From the NCBI GenBank assembly GCA_028687755.1, contig JAQTZL010000002.1:212459-276458 (forward strand): DNA of 64,000 bases, written 5' to 3'. The stretch is from Candidatus Nanopelagicales bacterium. GTDB lineage: Bacteria > Actinomycetota > Actinomycetes > S36-B12. Both the position numbers and the translations under genes were made by a program. The notes below the pieces were generated by a model. The model worked only from the letters and a program-made list of their open reading frames with translations. It did not search any database and was not told the DNA's origin. This document shows positions 17,639-26,806 of this stretch, piece after piece; position 1 is the first letter of the stretch, and each line of letters begins with the position of its first letter.

Positions 17639-18132
17639 GCGTGCTCCGATTCATTCAGGGTTCGATCAAAATCATGAACAAATTTGGCAAGAAGTTCGCC
17701 GAAGGTGATGCGTTCCGTTTCTGACCAGTCTTGTGTTACTTGTGCAAAGTTTTCGGTGCGAATTCGCACTCGTTCGTGTAGGAGTGCCAAGCCGCCATCA
17801 GTAATGGCAACCCATTGCACTCGACGATCATGTTCATCTGTGGTTTTCGTTACCAGGGCGTCATCAACCATGGAACAGATATGTCGACTCACGGTGGATG
17901 GGTCGAGCTGGAGGTAGTGAGAAATATCTGCCGAGCGCATTGGGCCTTCCAGAGCCAGCTTGCTCAGCATTGCGCTGACCGTGGCTTGTTCCTTGGCGCC
18001 AGGGCTCACGCGCTTGGCGGTCATGATGAGTTGGATCAAGCCCACAGATATGAGTGAGGCCGACGAATCACCTGCAGCCTGGGTAAAAAGCGCTGTTGAG
18101 CGCTCCAACATTGAGATAGTTGGTTGCGTCAT
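17635..18132 (-). CDS. MarR family transcriptional regulator of the efflux operon
   Basis: A 165-residue winged-helix regulator. The recognition-helix region is LQLDPSTVSRHICSMVDDALV and the wing carries DEHDRRVQWVAIT, matching the MarR D-x-R-D/R wing signature; flanking helices would form the dimer interface. The ATG at 18132 is chosen because it gives the family-like N-terminus and lies in the middle of a palindrome; a start at 18198 would add a 22-residue leader running towards the tRNA-Gly gene. It overlaps the MFS gene by four bases. Auto-repression through the palindrome at its start is likely. Confidence 0.9.
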   Translation of the reverse strand: MTQPTISMLERSTALFTQAAGDSSASLISVGLIQLIMTAKRVSPGAKEQATVSAMLSKLALEGPMRSADISHYLQLDPSTVSRHICSMVDDALVTKTTDEHDRRVQWVAITDGGLALLHERVRIRTENFAQVTQDWSETERITFGELLAKFVHDFDRTLNESEHA

Positions 18133-18142
18133 GCAACTAACT
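18118..18142. promoter_or_regulatory. probable MarR operator over the marR start codon
   Basis: Arms AGTTGGTTGC (18118-18127) and GCAACTAACT (18133-18142) are complementary at nine of ten positions and flank the five-base centre GTCAT, which contains the marR start codon (complement of CAT at 18130-18132). Size and symmetry suit a MarR dimer, and many MarR-family sites contain TTGC...GCAA half-sites. Binding here would block expression of both marR and the pump. Confidence 0.6.
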
Positions 18143-18221
18143 TTACATTCGTGCGTGGCCCAAAAGAAATGAGGGCCTGACGCAGGGGTGTTATGCACGG
18201 CAATACAGCCAAGAAGTGCGG

Positions 18222-18295
18222 TGGAGCGGGTGACCGGGATCGAACCGGCATGACCAGCTTGGAAGGCTGGGGCTCTACCATTGAGCTACACCCGC
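18222..18295 (-). tRNA. tRNA-Gly (anticodon TCC)
   Basis: Reading the minus strand, the 7-bp acceptor stem GCGGGTG pairs with CACCCGC; the D-arm is GCTC...GAGC, the anticodon arm CCAGC-CTTCCAA-GCTGG gives TCC, and the T-arm contains GGTTCGATCC. Discriminator T and an encoded CCA (18222-18224) follow. All arms pair normally. Confidence 0.96.
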
Positions 18296-18384
18296 GTGAC
18301 CAGCCAAAGCTGGACTGGGAAAGTGTAACGACTCCCAGGTGGAGCGCGAACATTCGTCCCGATTGGGGCGAAATTGGCCCTGGG

Positions 18385-18414
18385 TTAGGGGATCCAACTC
18401 GCGTCCTCTATGCT
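18385..18414 (+). promoter_or_regulatory. candidate promoter of tRNA-Pro
   Basis: TATGCT at 18409-18414 lies 17 bases before the mature tRNA start, with TTAGGG at 18385-18390 and an 18-base spacer. A TATGCT hexamer also precedes tRNA-Ala (48410-48415). The -35 match is poor. Confidence 0.35.
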
Positions 18415-18431
18415 CAGATGTCCGCATTTAC

Positions 18432-18507
18432 CGGGGTGTAGCGTAGTGGCTAGCGCGTCTGCTTTGGGAGCAGAAGACCGCAGGTTCGAGTCCTGTCACC
18501 CCGACCA
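18432..18507 (+). tRNA. tRNA-Pro (anticodon TGG)
   Basis: The acceptor stem CGGGGTG pairs with CACCCCG, followed by discriminator A and an encoded CCA. The anticodon arm TCTGC-TTTGGGA-GCAGA gives TGG, and the T-arm has GGTTCGAGTCC. Total 76 bases. Confidence 0.96.
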
Positions 18508-18510
18508 ATA

Positions 18511-18540
18511 CCCCGTGCTTTCAGCACGGGGTTATTAATT
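18511..18540 (+). terminator. intrinsic terminator after tRNA-Pro
   Basis: A perfect 9-bp stem CCCCGTGCT / AGCACGGGG with a TTC loop (18511-18531) follows the tRNA by three bases and is trailed by the T-rich TTATTAATT. It separates the tRNA from trigger factor. Confidence 0.8.
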
Positions 18541-18563
18541 CCCAACAACCAGGAGTAACCGCT

Positions 18564-19859
18564 GTGAAGAGCACTGTTGAGACCCTCTCGCCTACCCGAG
18601 TCAAGCTCACCATTAAAGTTCCTTTCGATGAGCTCAAGCCAGCGTTCGATGAGGCCTACGCCGCAATCGGCAAGCAGGTCAGCATCCCTGGTTTCCGTAA
18701 GGGCAAAGTGCCAGCTCGCGTTCTCGAGCAGCGGGTAGGTCGCGGCGCAGTTATCGACGAAGCGGTCAACAATGCAGTCCCGCAGCATTACGAAGATGCA
18801 CTTCGCGAGCACAAGGTTGTTCCCGTTGCTCGTCCAGAAATTGACGTAACGGAACTCAAGGATGGCGAAACTCTCTCGTTCACCGCTGAAGTTGATGTTC
18901 GCCCAGAGTTTGATCTTCCAGCTTTTGACTCAGTCAAGGTTGAGGTTGCAAACGCAACTCCAACTGATGAAGACATTGAAACTCAGCTCACATCACTGCG
19001 CACCCGCTTTGCATCGTTGAAGGATGTAGAGCGCGAAGCGGTTGATGGCGACGTGCTTTTGGTCGACATTGCGGGTGAAACCCCAGAGGGTGACACAGTT
19101 GAAGATCTCGTAGGAAACGCACTTTCCTATGAGCTTGGCACCGATGGCATGCTCCCTGGCTTTGACGACGCAGTGCGCGGCGCGAAGAAGGATGGCGAAA
19201 TCACCTTCACCTTCACCCCACAAAATGGTGACTGGACCGGCATTGAGCTCGTTGTTCACGTCAAGGTGCAGTCGGTACGCGAGCGTGAACTTCCAGAACT
19301 CAATGATGACTTTGCTCAGTTGGCCTCGGAGTTCGACACGGTTGCCGAACTTCGTGCAGACGTTGCTGAGCGCCTGGTGAAGATGAAGAAGCTTGAGCAG
19401 GCTGGCGAAGCGCGCGAGAAGACCCATGAAGCCCTCTTGGCCTTGATTGATATTCCACTTCCAGAGAGCGTGATCACTGCTGAAGTTGACGATCACTTCT
19501 CCGATGGCCACGGCGGTGACGATGCGCACCGCAGCGAAGTTGAAGAGCAGGCACGTACGGGTCTGAAGAGTCAGTTCATTCTTGACAAGATCGCTGAAGC
19601 TGAAGAAATCTCGGTTGGCGAATCAGAGCTTTCAGCATGGTTGATGCAGAACGCACCTCGCTATGGCATGGCACCTGATCAATTCGCGCAAGCGTTGGTT
19701 CAGGCCAACCAGGTTCCAATGGCGATCCAAGACATTCGCCGAGGCAAGGCACTTGCTGCGGCAATGAAGCAGGTCACCGTGGTTGATGCTGATGGCAATG
19801 CTGTTGACCTTGAGGCCTTGGAAGCAGAACTCAACGAAGGTTTCACTGACGCTGAGTAG
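18564..19859 (+). CDS. tig: trigger factor, ribosome-associated chaperone / peptidyl-prolyl isomerase
   Basis: A 431-residue trigger factor that binds ribosomal protein L23 at the exit tunnel and shields nascent chains. The ribosome-binding loop IPGFRKGKVP lies at about residues 42-51 in the N-terminal domain. A central FKBP-like isomerase domain (about 155-245) is followed by the helical C-terminal chaperone domain, which ends in the acidic tail typical of the family. The start is GTG at 18564, preceded by AGGAGT at seven bases. It is followed by a strong terminator and then the clpP1P2 and clpX genes, the standard tig-clp order. Confidence 0.97.
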   Translation: MKSTVETLSPTRVKLTIKVPFDELKPAFDEAYAAIGKQVSIPGFRKGKVPARVLEQRVGRGAVIDEAVNNAVPQHYEDALREHKVVPVARPEIDVTELKDGETLSFTAEVDVRPEFDLPAFDSVKVEVANATPTDEDIETQLTSLRTRFASLKDVEREAVDGDVLLVDIAGETPEGDTVEDLVGNALSYELGTDGMLPGFDDAVRGAKKDGEITFTFTPQNGDWTGIELVVHVKVQSVRERELPELNDDFAQLASEFDTVAELRADVAERLVKMKKLEQAGEAREKTHEALLALIDIPLPESVITAEVDDHFSDGHGGDDAHRSEVEEQARTGLKSQFILDKIAEAEEISVGESELSAWLMQNAPRYGMAPDQFAQALVQANQVPMAIQDIRRGKALAAAMKQVTVVDADGNAVDLEALEAELNEGFTDAE

Positions 19860-19877
19860 TTTTCACATGTTTTCGTT

Positions 19878-19921
19878 ACGTGGGTGTCGCCTGATGGCGG
19901 CACCCACGTTTCATTTCATTT
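19878..19921 (+). terminator. intrinsic terminator after tig
   Basis: A 14-bp stem, ACGTGGGTGTCGCC (19878-19891) with GGCGGCACCCACGT (19896-19909), contains one G-U pair and a TGAT loop. It is followed by the T-rich TTCATTTCATTT. Confidence 0.88.
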
Positions 19922-20007
19922 GGCTAGCGGCGAACACGAGGCCATCTAGGGAAGTTCTGCCCCCCTTCACGGGTTAGGGTCAGAACAGTTCCCTTCAGGA
20001 GGTTCGC

Positions 20008-20655
20008 GTGAGTAACAGTTTCTCTGCACCGACCAGCCCATTCATGGCAGGTGGCGGTGGCATGACAGGTTTCGGCGACATGCTCGATGAGCGGTTGCTT
20101 CGTGAACGCATCATCTGGCTCGAAGGTGAAGTGCGCGATGAAAACTCAAACCGCATCGCAAAGCAGCTGCAGGTGCTTGCGGCTGAAGATCCAGAACGCG
20201 ACATCACGCTCTACATCAACTCCCCAGGTGGATCAGTCACCGCGGGCATGGTCATTTACGACACCATGCAGTTGATTCCCAATGATGTTGCGACCATCTC
20301 CATGGGCCTTGCCGCATCAATGGGTCAGTTCCTGCTGTGTGCAGGCGCAAAGGGCAAGCGATACGCAACACCAAACACGCGCATCATGATGCACCAGCCA
20401 CTTGGCGGTATCGGTGGCACCGCGTCTGACATCAAGATTCAAGCTGAGCAAATGTTGTTGCTCAAGAAGCGCCTTGCTCAGTTGATTGCTGATCACAGTG
20501 GCCAAGATCTTGCAACGATCGAAGCTGATTCTGATCGTGATCGCTGGTTCATGCCAGAAGAAGCAAAGGCTTATGGCCTCATTGACCACGTGTACACCTC
20601 TGCTGCTGATGCGCCTGCATCATCGAAGAAGAGCGCAAAGGGAGAAGACAAGTGA
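20008..20655 (+). CDS. clpP1: ATP-dependent Clp protease proteolytic subunit ClpP1
   Basis: A 215-residue serine peptidase subunit. The catalytic triad S104 (GLAASMGQ), H129 (MMHQP) and D178 (SDRDRW) keeps the exact spacing of E. coli ClpP (111/136/185). A flexible, glycine-rich N-terminus precedes the core, and the C-terminal tail is lysine- and serine-rich. The start is GTG at 20008, five bases after a full AGGAGG. Its stop overlaps the clpP2 start as GTGA. In actinobacteria ClpP1 and ClpP2 form a mixed double-ring peptidase fed by ClpX or ClpC. Confidence 0.96.
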   Translation: MSNSFSAPTSPFMAGGGGMTGFGDMLDERLLRERIIWLEGEVRDENSNRIAKQLQVLAAEDPERDITLYINSPGGSVTAGMVIYDTMQLIPNDVATISMGLAASMGQFLLCAGAKGKRYATPNTRIMMHQPLGGIGGTASDIKIQAEQMLLLKKRLAQLIADHSGQDLATIEADSDRDRWFMPEEAKAYGLIDHVYTSAADAPASSKKSAKGEDK

Positions 20656-21263
20656 ACTACCTAAATCCCCAAAGCCGTTACATCCTTCCTGAGTTTCGTG
20701 AGAAGCACGCCAATGGTGAACGCGTTCACAACCCGTACACCAAGTTGTTTGAAGAGCGCATCATTTTCTTGGGTGTGCAAATTGATGACGCATCTGCTGA
20801 CGATGTCATGGCGCAGTTGCTGTGCTTGGAGTCCATGGATCCAGATCGCGATATTCAGATCTACATCAACTCACCTGGTGGCTCATATACCGCGATGACC
20901 GCGATTTACGACACCATGCAATTTGTGAAGCCACAGATTCAGACCGTCTGTTTGGGTCAAGCAGCCTCAGCGGCGTCGGTGATCTTGGCAGCAGGAACGC
21001 CAGGTAAGCGTTTTGCGCTTCCACACGCACGCGTGTTGATCCATCAGCCGTATACCGAAGGTGGCGGTCAGGGTTCAGACATCGAAATTCAGGCCAATGA
21101 AATTCTTCGCATGCGCGCAGAGATGGAAGGCCTGTTAGCTCACCACACAGGCCGCACGCCTGAGCAGGTAGCCAAAGACATTGATCGCGACAAGATCCTG
21201 ACTGCGGCTGATGCCAAGGAATACGGTCTGATCGATCAGGTCATCGCGTCACGTAAGGCCTAA
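20652..21263 (+). CDS. clpP2: ATP-dependent Clp protease proteolytic subunit ClpP2
   Basis: A 203-residue paralogue with triad S106 (GQAASAAS), H131 (LIHQP) and D180 (DRDKI). It has Q103 where ClpP1 has L101, a difference usual in the second actinobacterial subunit. The start GTG at 20652 lies within the clpP1 stop (GTGA), so the two subunits are coupled, as expected for a hetero-oligomer. The 113-base gap before clpX contains GAAAGGGC as ribosome-binding site but no clear terminator. Confidence 0.96.
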   Translation: MNYLNPQSRYILPEFREKHANGERVHNPYTKLFEERIIFLGVQIDDASADDVMAQLLCLESMDPDRDIQIYINSPGGSYTAMTAIYDTMQFVKPQIQTVCLGQAASAASVILAAGTPGKRFALPHARVLIHQPYTEGGGQGSDIEIQANEILRMRAEMEGLLAHHTGRTPEQVAKDIDRDKILTAADAKEYGLIDQVIASRKA

Positions 21264-21376
21264 ATCGCCACAACCTGCACATGGGTTGCAGCCCACTGCG
21301 TGTTATTTCTGCGCAAAGGGCTTCAGCAAGGTAGCGTCAGCGTGGTTGGATCGCGAACTTCTGAAAGGGCATAGGC

Positions 21377-22651
21377 GTGGCACGCATTGGCGAGAGCGGA
21401 GACCTGCTCAAGTGTTCTTTCTGTGGAAAGAGCCAGAAGCAGGTTAAAAAGCTCATCGCTGGTCCAGGCGTCTATATCTGTGACGAATGCATTGATCTAT
21501 GCAATGAGATCATCGAAGAAGAATTTAGCGAAGCCGTTGAACTTGGCCTTGGTGAACTTCCTAAGCCACGCGACATCTTTGAATTCCTGGATCAGTACGT
21601 CATCGGCCAAGAGGTTGCTAAGAAAGCGCTTTCTGTAGCGGTGTACAACCACTACAAGCGTGTGCAAGCTGGCGAGAATGCTAAAGATGATGCTATTGAA
21701 TTAGCAAAATCCAATATTTTGTTGCTTGGCCCAACTGGTTCAGGCAAGACCCTTCTTGCTCAAACGCTTGCACGCATGTTGAACGTCCCGTTTGCGATTG
21801 CTGATGCAACTGCGCTTACTGAAGCTGGTTATGTCGGTGAGGATGTTGAAAACATTCTGCTGAAGTTGATTCAGGCTGCCGACTATGACGTCAAGAAGGC
21901 TGAAACCGGCATCATTTATATTGACGAAATCGACAAGGTTGCTCGCAAGAGTGAAAACCCGTCAATCACCCGCGACGTTTCAGGTGAAGGTGTTCAGCAA
22001 GCGCTATTGAAAATCATCGAAGGCACCACAGCTTCAGTTCCACCACAGGGTGGTCGCAAGCATCCGCATCAAGAGTTCATTCAGATCGACACCACAAATG
22101 TGTTGTTCATTGTTGGCGGAGCTTTTGCTGGACTCGACAAAATCATCGAACAGCGCCTTGGTAAGAAGTCCTTGGGCTTCACCTTTGATCACTTAGGTGA
22201 AGAGCGCTCAGATGTTGATGCCAATGATCTTGACATCTACAGCCATGTGATGCCAGAAGACATGTTGAAGTTCGGCATGATCCCTGAATTTATTGGCCGC
22301 CTTCCAGTGTTCACTGCAGTAAACAAGCTTGATCGTGCAGCGCTTGTGGCGGTGTTGAGTGAGCCAAAGAACGCGCTCGTCAAGCAGTACATGAAGCTCT
22401 TTGATCTCGATGATGTTGAACTTGAGTTCACGCCAGCAGCACTTGATGAAATTGCTGATCAAGCATTGGCTCGTGGCACTGGTGCTCGTGGGCTGCGCGC
22501 AATCTTGGAAGAAGTGTTGCTGCATGTGATGTATGACGTGCCTAGCCGTACCGACATCGGCAAGGTCATCATTACTGATGCAGTGGTGCGCGAAAATGCG
22601 AACCCAACATTGGTGCCTCGCGAAGAAGAGCGCGAAGAAAAGTCAGCGTAA
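21377..22651 (+). CDS. clpX: ATP-dependent Clp protease ATP-binding subunit ClpX
   Basis: A 424-residue AAA+ unfoldase that selects substrates and threads them into ClpP1P2. The N-terminal zinc domain has four cysteines, C13, C16, C35 and C38. Walker A GPTGSGKT is at 118-125, and Walker [10 protein letters not shown] follows about 60 residues later; pore and sensor regions ([21 protein letters not shown]) are present. The start is GTG at 21377. It is the last rightward gene before two long inverted repeats and the convergent valS. Confidence 0.97.
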   Translation: MARIGESGDLLKCSFCGKSQKQVKKLIAGPGVYICDECIDLCNEIIEEEFSEAVELGLGELPKPRDIFEFLDQYVIGQEVAKKALSVAVYNHYKRVQAGENAKDDAIELAKSNILLLGPTGSGKTLLAQTLARMLNVPFAIADATALTEAGYVGEDVENILLKLIQAADYDVKKAETGIIYIDEIDKVARKSENPSITRDVSGEGVQQALLKIIEGTTASVPPQGGRKHPHQEFIQIDTTNVLFIVGGAFAGLDKIIEQRLGKKSLGFTFDHLGEERSDVDANDLDIYSHVMPEDMLKFGMIPEFIGRLPVFTAVNKLDRAALVAVLSEPKNALVKQYMKLFDLDDVELEFTPAALDEIADQALARGTGARGLRAILEEVLLHVMYDVPSRTDIGKVIITDAVVRENANPTLVPREEEREEKSA

Positions 22652-22679
22652 TTTTGACGTGAGCTTGGCCTGATTTACC

Positions 22680-22709
22680 TGTTCGGACATATCGATTGAT
22701 GTCCGAACA
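22680..22709. repeat. 11-bp inverted repeat downstream of clpX
   Basis: TGTTCGGACAT (22680-22690) and ATGTCCGAACA (22699-22709) are perfect complements with an 8-base loop, 28 bases after the clpX stop. No T-run follows, so it is a hairpin or protein site rather than a textbook terminator. Confidence 0.6.
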
Positions 22710-22761
22710 TGGCCAATAAAAGTCGTCCCTCGATCACCAGACATTGCTACCTTGGCGGGTG

Positions 22762-22818
22762 TCGCCTTGTAGTTGCTCTGGGATTTCTGGGGGGCATTCC
22801 AGAGCAGCTACAAGGCGA
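22762..22818. terminator. 20-bp hairpin between convergent clpX and valS
   Basis: Arms 22762-22781 and 22799-22818 are complementary over 20 bp with a single G-U/A-C position and a 17-base loop. It ends five bases before the valS stop and would fold in transcripts from either side, so a bidirectional terminator or RNA-stability element is likely even though there is no T-tail. Confidence 0.65.
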
Positions 22819-22823
22819 TTGAA

Positions 22824-25385
22824 CTATTGCTCAACAGGTGCAAGAACCACTGATACTTCGATGTGTTCGGCAGAAGCAAAGTTCAAGGATTCAATCGAGC
22901 CGGCAGCCTGAAGATCCTTGGCGGCAAGTTTCAAGCGACCCACAACTTGATCGTTAGCAGCGATCGTTGCTGTTTCAATAGCTGCACGCATGCTTACTTT
23001 CGCATCAGACTTCGACTTTCGAATCTGTGAGAGTGCTTCAGCAATATCAGCAACCATGGCTGCATCGCCATCACCAGCAAGCCTTGCCAGTGCAGCGGCA
23101 TCTGGCCAAGGTGAACGGTGAATGGTGCCCTCTTGCCACCAGCTCCACACCTCTTCGGTGACAAACGGCAGGAATGGTGCAAAGAGCTTCAGGAGCGCAT
23201 CAAGGGTGGTTGCCAAAGCTGCCTTGGCAGACGCTGCACCAGCAACATCAGTCTCGCTATATGCACGAACCTTTACGAGCTCCACGTAGTCATCTGTGAA
23301 ATTCCAGAAGAAGCTCTCAGCAACTTCTAGCGCGCGTGCATAGTTGAAATCTTCGAAGGCATTGGTTGCCTGCTCAACAGTCTTGGCTAATTGCGCCAAC
23401 AACGCTTTGTCGACGGCTTCGGTAATCGCAGCATCATTTTGAGTCGCATGTAAACCAAGCACGAACTTGCTTGCATTCAAAATCTTGATCGCAAGACGGC
23501 GACCAATCTTCATTTGGCCAACATCAAACGCAGTGTCAGTGCCTGGTCGGCCTGATGCAGCCCAGTAGCGAACGGCATCCGCGCTGTATTCATCAAGCAA
23601 GCCCATAGGTGTCACCACGTTGCCCTTTGACTTGCTCATCTTCTTGCGATCTGGATCAAGGATCCAGCCAGAGATGGCAGCGTTCAAGAACGGCAATCGA
23701 TTGTCTTCCAAATGACTACGCACCACGGTGCTGAACAGCCAAGTGCGAATAATTTCGTGAGCCTGTGGGCGCACATCCACTGGTGAAACCCGAGCCCAAA
23801 GGTCTGGATCGCGCTCCCAACCACCGGCAATCTGTGGGGTGAGCGAAGAGGTAGCCCAGGTATCCATGACATCCGGATCACCCATAAAGCCACCAGGTGC
23901 ATTGCGCTGATCTTCAGCGAAGCCAGCGGGCACATCAGTGCTTGGGTCGATAGGCAGATCAGCTTCCTGCGGCATCATGATTTCGTCGTAGATTGGATTG
24001 CCTTCTGCATCCAAGCGATACCAGAGTGGAATAGGCACACCAAAGAAACGCTGACGCGAAATCAGCCAGTCACCGTTGAGGCCCTCAACCCAGTTTTCAT
24101 AACGCACCTTCATGTGCGCTGGGTGCCACTTGAGTTCGCTGCCCCGAGCAACAAGATCAGCGCGAAGCTTTGGATCGCGACCACCATTGGTGATGTACCA
24201 CTGGCGAGTGGTGACGATTTCCAGAGGCTTATCGCCCTTTTCAAAGAACTTCACTGGGTGAGTGATCTCGCGTGGTTCGCCAACAATGTCGCCATTTTCA
24301 TTCAAGCGAGAAACGATGCGTTCCTTGGCTGTGTGACTCGTTGCGCCAGCAATGTGTTCGTATTGCGCGATTGCTGACTCAGTCGCAATCCATTCAGGAA
24401 CTTCACCAATGATGCGGCCGTCCCAGCCAATGATTGGTCGTGTTGGCAGTTGAAGTTCACGCCACCAGATCACGTCAGTAAGGTCGCCGAACGTACAAAT
24501 CATCGCAATGCCCGAACCCTTTTCAGGATCAGCAAGTGTGTGAGCCAGAACTGGCACTTCAACTTCAAACAGTGGTGTGGTGACCGTGGTGCCGAAAAGT
24601 GGTTGGTAGCGCTCATCATCTGGGTGCGCAACCAAAGCAACACACGCAGCAAGTAATTCAGGTCGAGTGGTCTCAATGAAGACCTTCTCTTGTGGGTTTG
24701 CTGTGGTTGGGAAGCCAATGCGGTGGTACGCACCTGGGCGTTCGCGGTCTTCGAGTTCAGCTTGAGCAACTGCTGTGCGGAAGGTGACGTCCCACAACGT
24801 TGGCGCTTCTGCTTGGTAGGCCTCGCCGCGCTTTAAGTTACGAAGGAAGGCAAGCTGACTAACCTGCTGTGAATTGCGCCCAATGGTTTGGTAAGTGTGC
24901 GACCAGTCGATTGACAACCCAAGGCGACGCCACAGATCCTCAAACACAACCTCATCTTCAACGGTGAGCTGCTCACATAGTTCAATGAAGTTCTTGCGGC
25001 TGATCGGAATTTGCTGCTTGGCATCTGGAGTTGCTGGGGGAGTGAAGTCTGGGTCGTACGGAAGGCTTGGATCGCAACGAACGCCATAGAAGTTCTGCAC
25101 GCGGCGTTCTGTTGGCAGGCCGTTGTCATCCCATCCCATCGGGTAGAAGACCTCAAACCCGCGCATGCGCTTATAGCGAGCCATGCAGTCGGTGTGGGTG
25201 TACGAAAACACGTGACCAACGTGGAGGGATCCACTCACGGTTGGTGGAGGGGTATCGATGGAGAAAACCTGCTCGCGGGTCTTGGTGCGATCGAAGGTGT
25301 AGTGACCTTGGCTATCCCAGACGCCGGCCCATCGATTCTCAATGCCGTCGAGGGTGGGCTTTTCAGGTACGCGGGTGCCGGTCAT
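22824..25385 (-). CDS. valS: valyl-tRNA synthetase
   Basis: An 853-residue class I synthetase charging tRNA-Val. The HIGH motif appears as H55-V-G-H58 (SGSLHVGHVF), and KMSKS as K582-M-S-K-S586. The editing (CP1) domain and anticodon-binding domain are present. It belongs to the shorter actinobacterial type with DDNGLPTERRVQN, and lacks the long C-terminal coiled coil of E. coli ValS. The ATG at 25385 (MTGTRVPEKPTLDGIENRW) is the family start; the 61 extra residues possible upstream are not synthetase-like and would overlap folC. It diverges from folC with 47 bases between starts. Confidence 0.96.
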   Translation of the reverse strand: MTGTRVPEKPTLDGIENRWAGVWDSQGHYTFDRTKTREQVFSIDTPPPTVSGSLHVGHVFSYTHTDCMARYKRMRGFEVFYPMGWDDNGLPTERRVQNFYGVRCDPSLPYDPDFTPPATPDAKQQIPISRKNFIELCEQLTVEDEVVFEDLWRRLGLSIDWSHTYQTIGRNSQQVSQLAFLRNLKRGEAYQAEAPTLWDVTFRTAVAQAELEDRERPGAYHRIGFPTTANPQEKVFIETTRPELLAACVALVAHPDDERYQPLFGTTVTTPLFEVEVPVLAHTLADPEKGSGIAMICTFGDLTDVIWWRELQLPTRPIIGWDGRIIGEVPEWIATESAIAQYEHIAGATSHTAKERIVSRLNENGDIVGEPREITHPVKFFEKGDKPLEIVTTRQWYITNGGRDPKLRADLVARGSELKWHPAHMKVRYENWVEGLNGDWLISRQRFFGVPIPLWYRLDAEGNPIYDEIMMPQEADLPIDPSTDVPAGFAEDQRNAPGGFMGDPDVMDTWATSSLTPQIAGGWERDPDLWARVSPVDVRPQAHEIIRTWLFSTVVRSHLEDNRLPFLNAAISGWILDPDRKKMSKSKGNVVTPMGLLDEYSADAVRYWAASGRPGTDTAFDVGQMKIGRRLAIKILNASKFVLGLHATQNDAAITEAVDKALLAQLAKTVEQATNAFEDFNYARALEVAESFFWNFTDDYVELVKVRAYSETDVAGAASAKAALATTLDALLKLFAPFLPFVTEEVWSWWQEGTIHRSPWPDAAALARLAGDGDAAMVADIAEALSQIRKSKSDAKVSMRAAIETATIAANDQVVGRLKLAAKDLQAAGSIESLNFASAEHIEVSVVLAPVEQ

Positions 25386-25432
25386 GGTGGGCAATCTTAT
25401 TAGCGACCCAAGGCTCCATAGACTGCTACGTC

Positions 25433-26806
25433 GTGAGCCGTTCCAGTGAAGCAGAGTCCAGTGCCCTAAGTGAGGTCTGGCGAAACCTGCTGGGTCGGTG
25501 GCCAGAAAGTCAGCTTGAGCCCTCGCTTTCTCGCATCGCCTCACTGACCACGCTCTTGGGTGACCCACAAACCGCCTACCCTGTGATTCACGTGACGGGC
25601 ACGAATGGCAAAACCTCGACTGCTCGAATGATCGAAATCATGCTGCGCTCTTATGGGCTTCGCACTGGTTTATTCACCTCGCCGCATTTGATTGATCCAC
25701 GTGAGCGAATCTGCCTTGATGGTGAGCCAGTCGATGCAGATCGCTTCTTACATGTCTGGAACGACGTTGCTCCATATATCGACATGGTTGATTCCAATTC
25801 CCTTGCTGATGGTGGCCCACAACTCTCATTCTTTGAAGTGATGACTGCTTTGGCGTTCGCCACCTTTGCTGATGCGCCTGTAGATGTTGCGATCATTGAA
25901 GTTGGCATGGGTGGATCGTGGGATGCCACGAATGTGGCTCATGGCCAAGTTTGTGTGATTACTCCAATTGCCCTTGATCACCAAAACTATCTAGGTGACA
26001 CCATCGAAGAGATCGCTGCCGAAAAAGCTGGCATCATCAAGCCTGACTCCTATGCAGTTCTTGCTGGTCAGGATGAAGCAGCAGCAGCGATTTTGAGCGC
26101 GCGTGTTGCTGAAGTTGGTGCGATTGCCTTCCGTGAGGGCGTTGATTTTGGTGTCGTTGATCGCCAGATTGCAGTGGGCGGACAAATGCTGAGTTTGCTT
26201 GGTATTGGTGGGCAAATTGACCAGGTATTCGTACCCCTGTTTGGTGAACATCAGGCGCGCAATGCTGCAGTTGCCTTGTGTGCAGTTGAAGCATTTATGG
26301 GTGCAGGCAAGCCGCCAGTTGAAGATGATGTGATTCGTGCTGGCTTAGATCAAGTAACTTCACCGGGGCGTTTGGAGATTGTGCGTCGCACGCCAACAGT
26401 TGTTGTTGATGCTGCACACAACCCAGCTGGTGCTGTGGCGCTTGCGCATGCGCTCGAGGATTCATTTGAATTCGCAACGTTGATCGGCATCATCGGTGTA
26501 CTTGAAGATAAAGATCCCATGCATTTCTTGATTCCTCTGGAACCAATCCTTTCGACAGTCATCATTACTGAGCCGACCTCACCGCGCGCAATGTCAGCCG
26601 ATGCATTGGCATTGATCGCGAATGAAGTTTTTGGTGAGGATCGTGTTCAGGTTGCAGAGAATCTTTCGGAAGCCTTAGATCGCGCGGTAACCCTTGCTGA
26701 AGCCGACGCTGTGTACGGCGGTGGCGGAGTGCTTGTCACAGGTTCTGTCGTTCTGGTTGGTGAAGCAAAGCAGTTGATGCAAAAAGGAAGGCGGCATCCT
26801 CAGTGA
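25433..26806 (+). CDS. folC: folylpolyglutamate synthase / dihydrofolate synthase
   Basis: A 457-residue Mur-ligase-like enzyme that adds glutamate to folates (and probably to dihydropteroate). The ATP loop HVTGTNGKTSTAR is at about 53-65, with DHQNYLGDTIEEIAAEKAGI and a C-terminal DAAHNPAGA, all FolC signatures. The start is GTG at 25433 (VSRSSEAESSALSEVW); the frame is open further upstream but that sequence overlaps valS and is not FolC-like. Its stop overlaps the next start as GTGA. The valS-folC-DUF4233-ndk order is conserved in actinobacteria. Confidence 0.94.
   Translation: MSRSSEAESSALSEVWRNLLGRWPESQLEPSLSRIASLTTLLGDPQTAYPVIHVTGTNGKTSTARMIEIMLRSYGLRTGLFTSPHLIDPRERICLDGEPVDADRFLHVWNDVAPYIDMVDSNSLADGGPQLSFFEVMTALAFATFADAPVDVAIIEVGMGGSWDATNVAHGQVCVITPIALDHQNYLGDTIEEIAAEKAGIIKPDSYAVLAGQDEAAAAILSARVAEVGAIAFREGVDFGVVDRQIAVGGQMLSLLGIGGQIDQVFVPLFGEHQARNAAVALCAVEAFMGAGKPPVEDDVIRAGLDQVTSPGRLEIVRRTPTVVVDAAHNPAGAVALAHALEDSFEFATLIGIIGVLEDKDPMHFLIPLEPILSTVIITEPTSPRAMSADALALIANEVFGEDRVQVAENLSEALDRAVTLAEADAVYGGGGVLVTGSVVLVGEAKQLMQKGRRHPQ

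Noticed and set aside
25067..25432. FolC starting at 25067
   Set aside because: The open frame exists but overlaps the valS 5' coding region on the other strand and encodes arginine- and cysteine-rich sequence unlike FolC; GTG 25433 fits.
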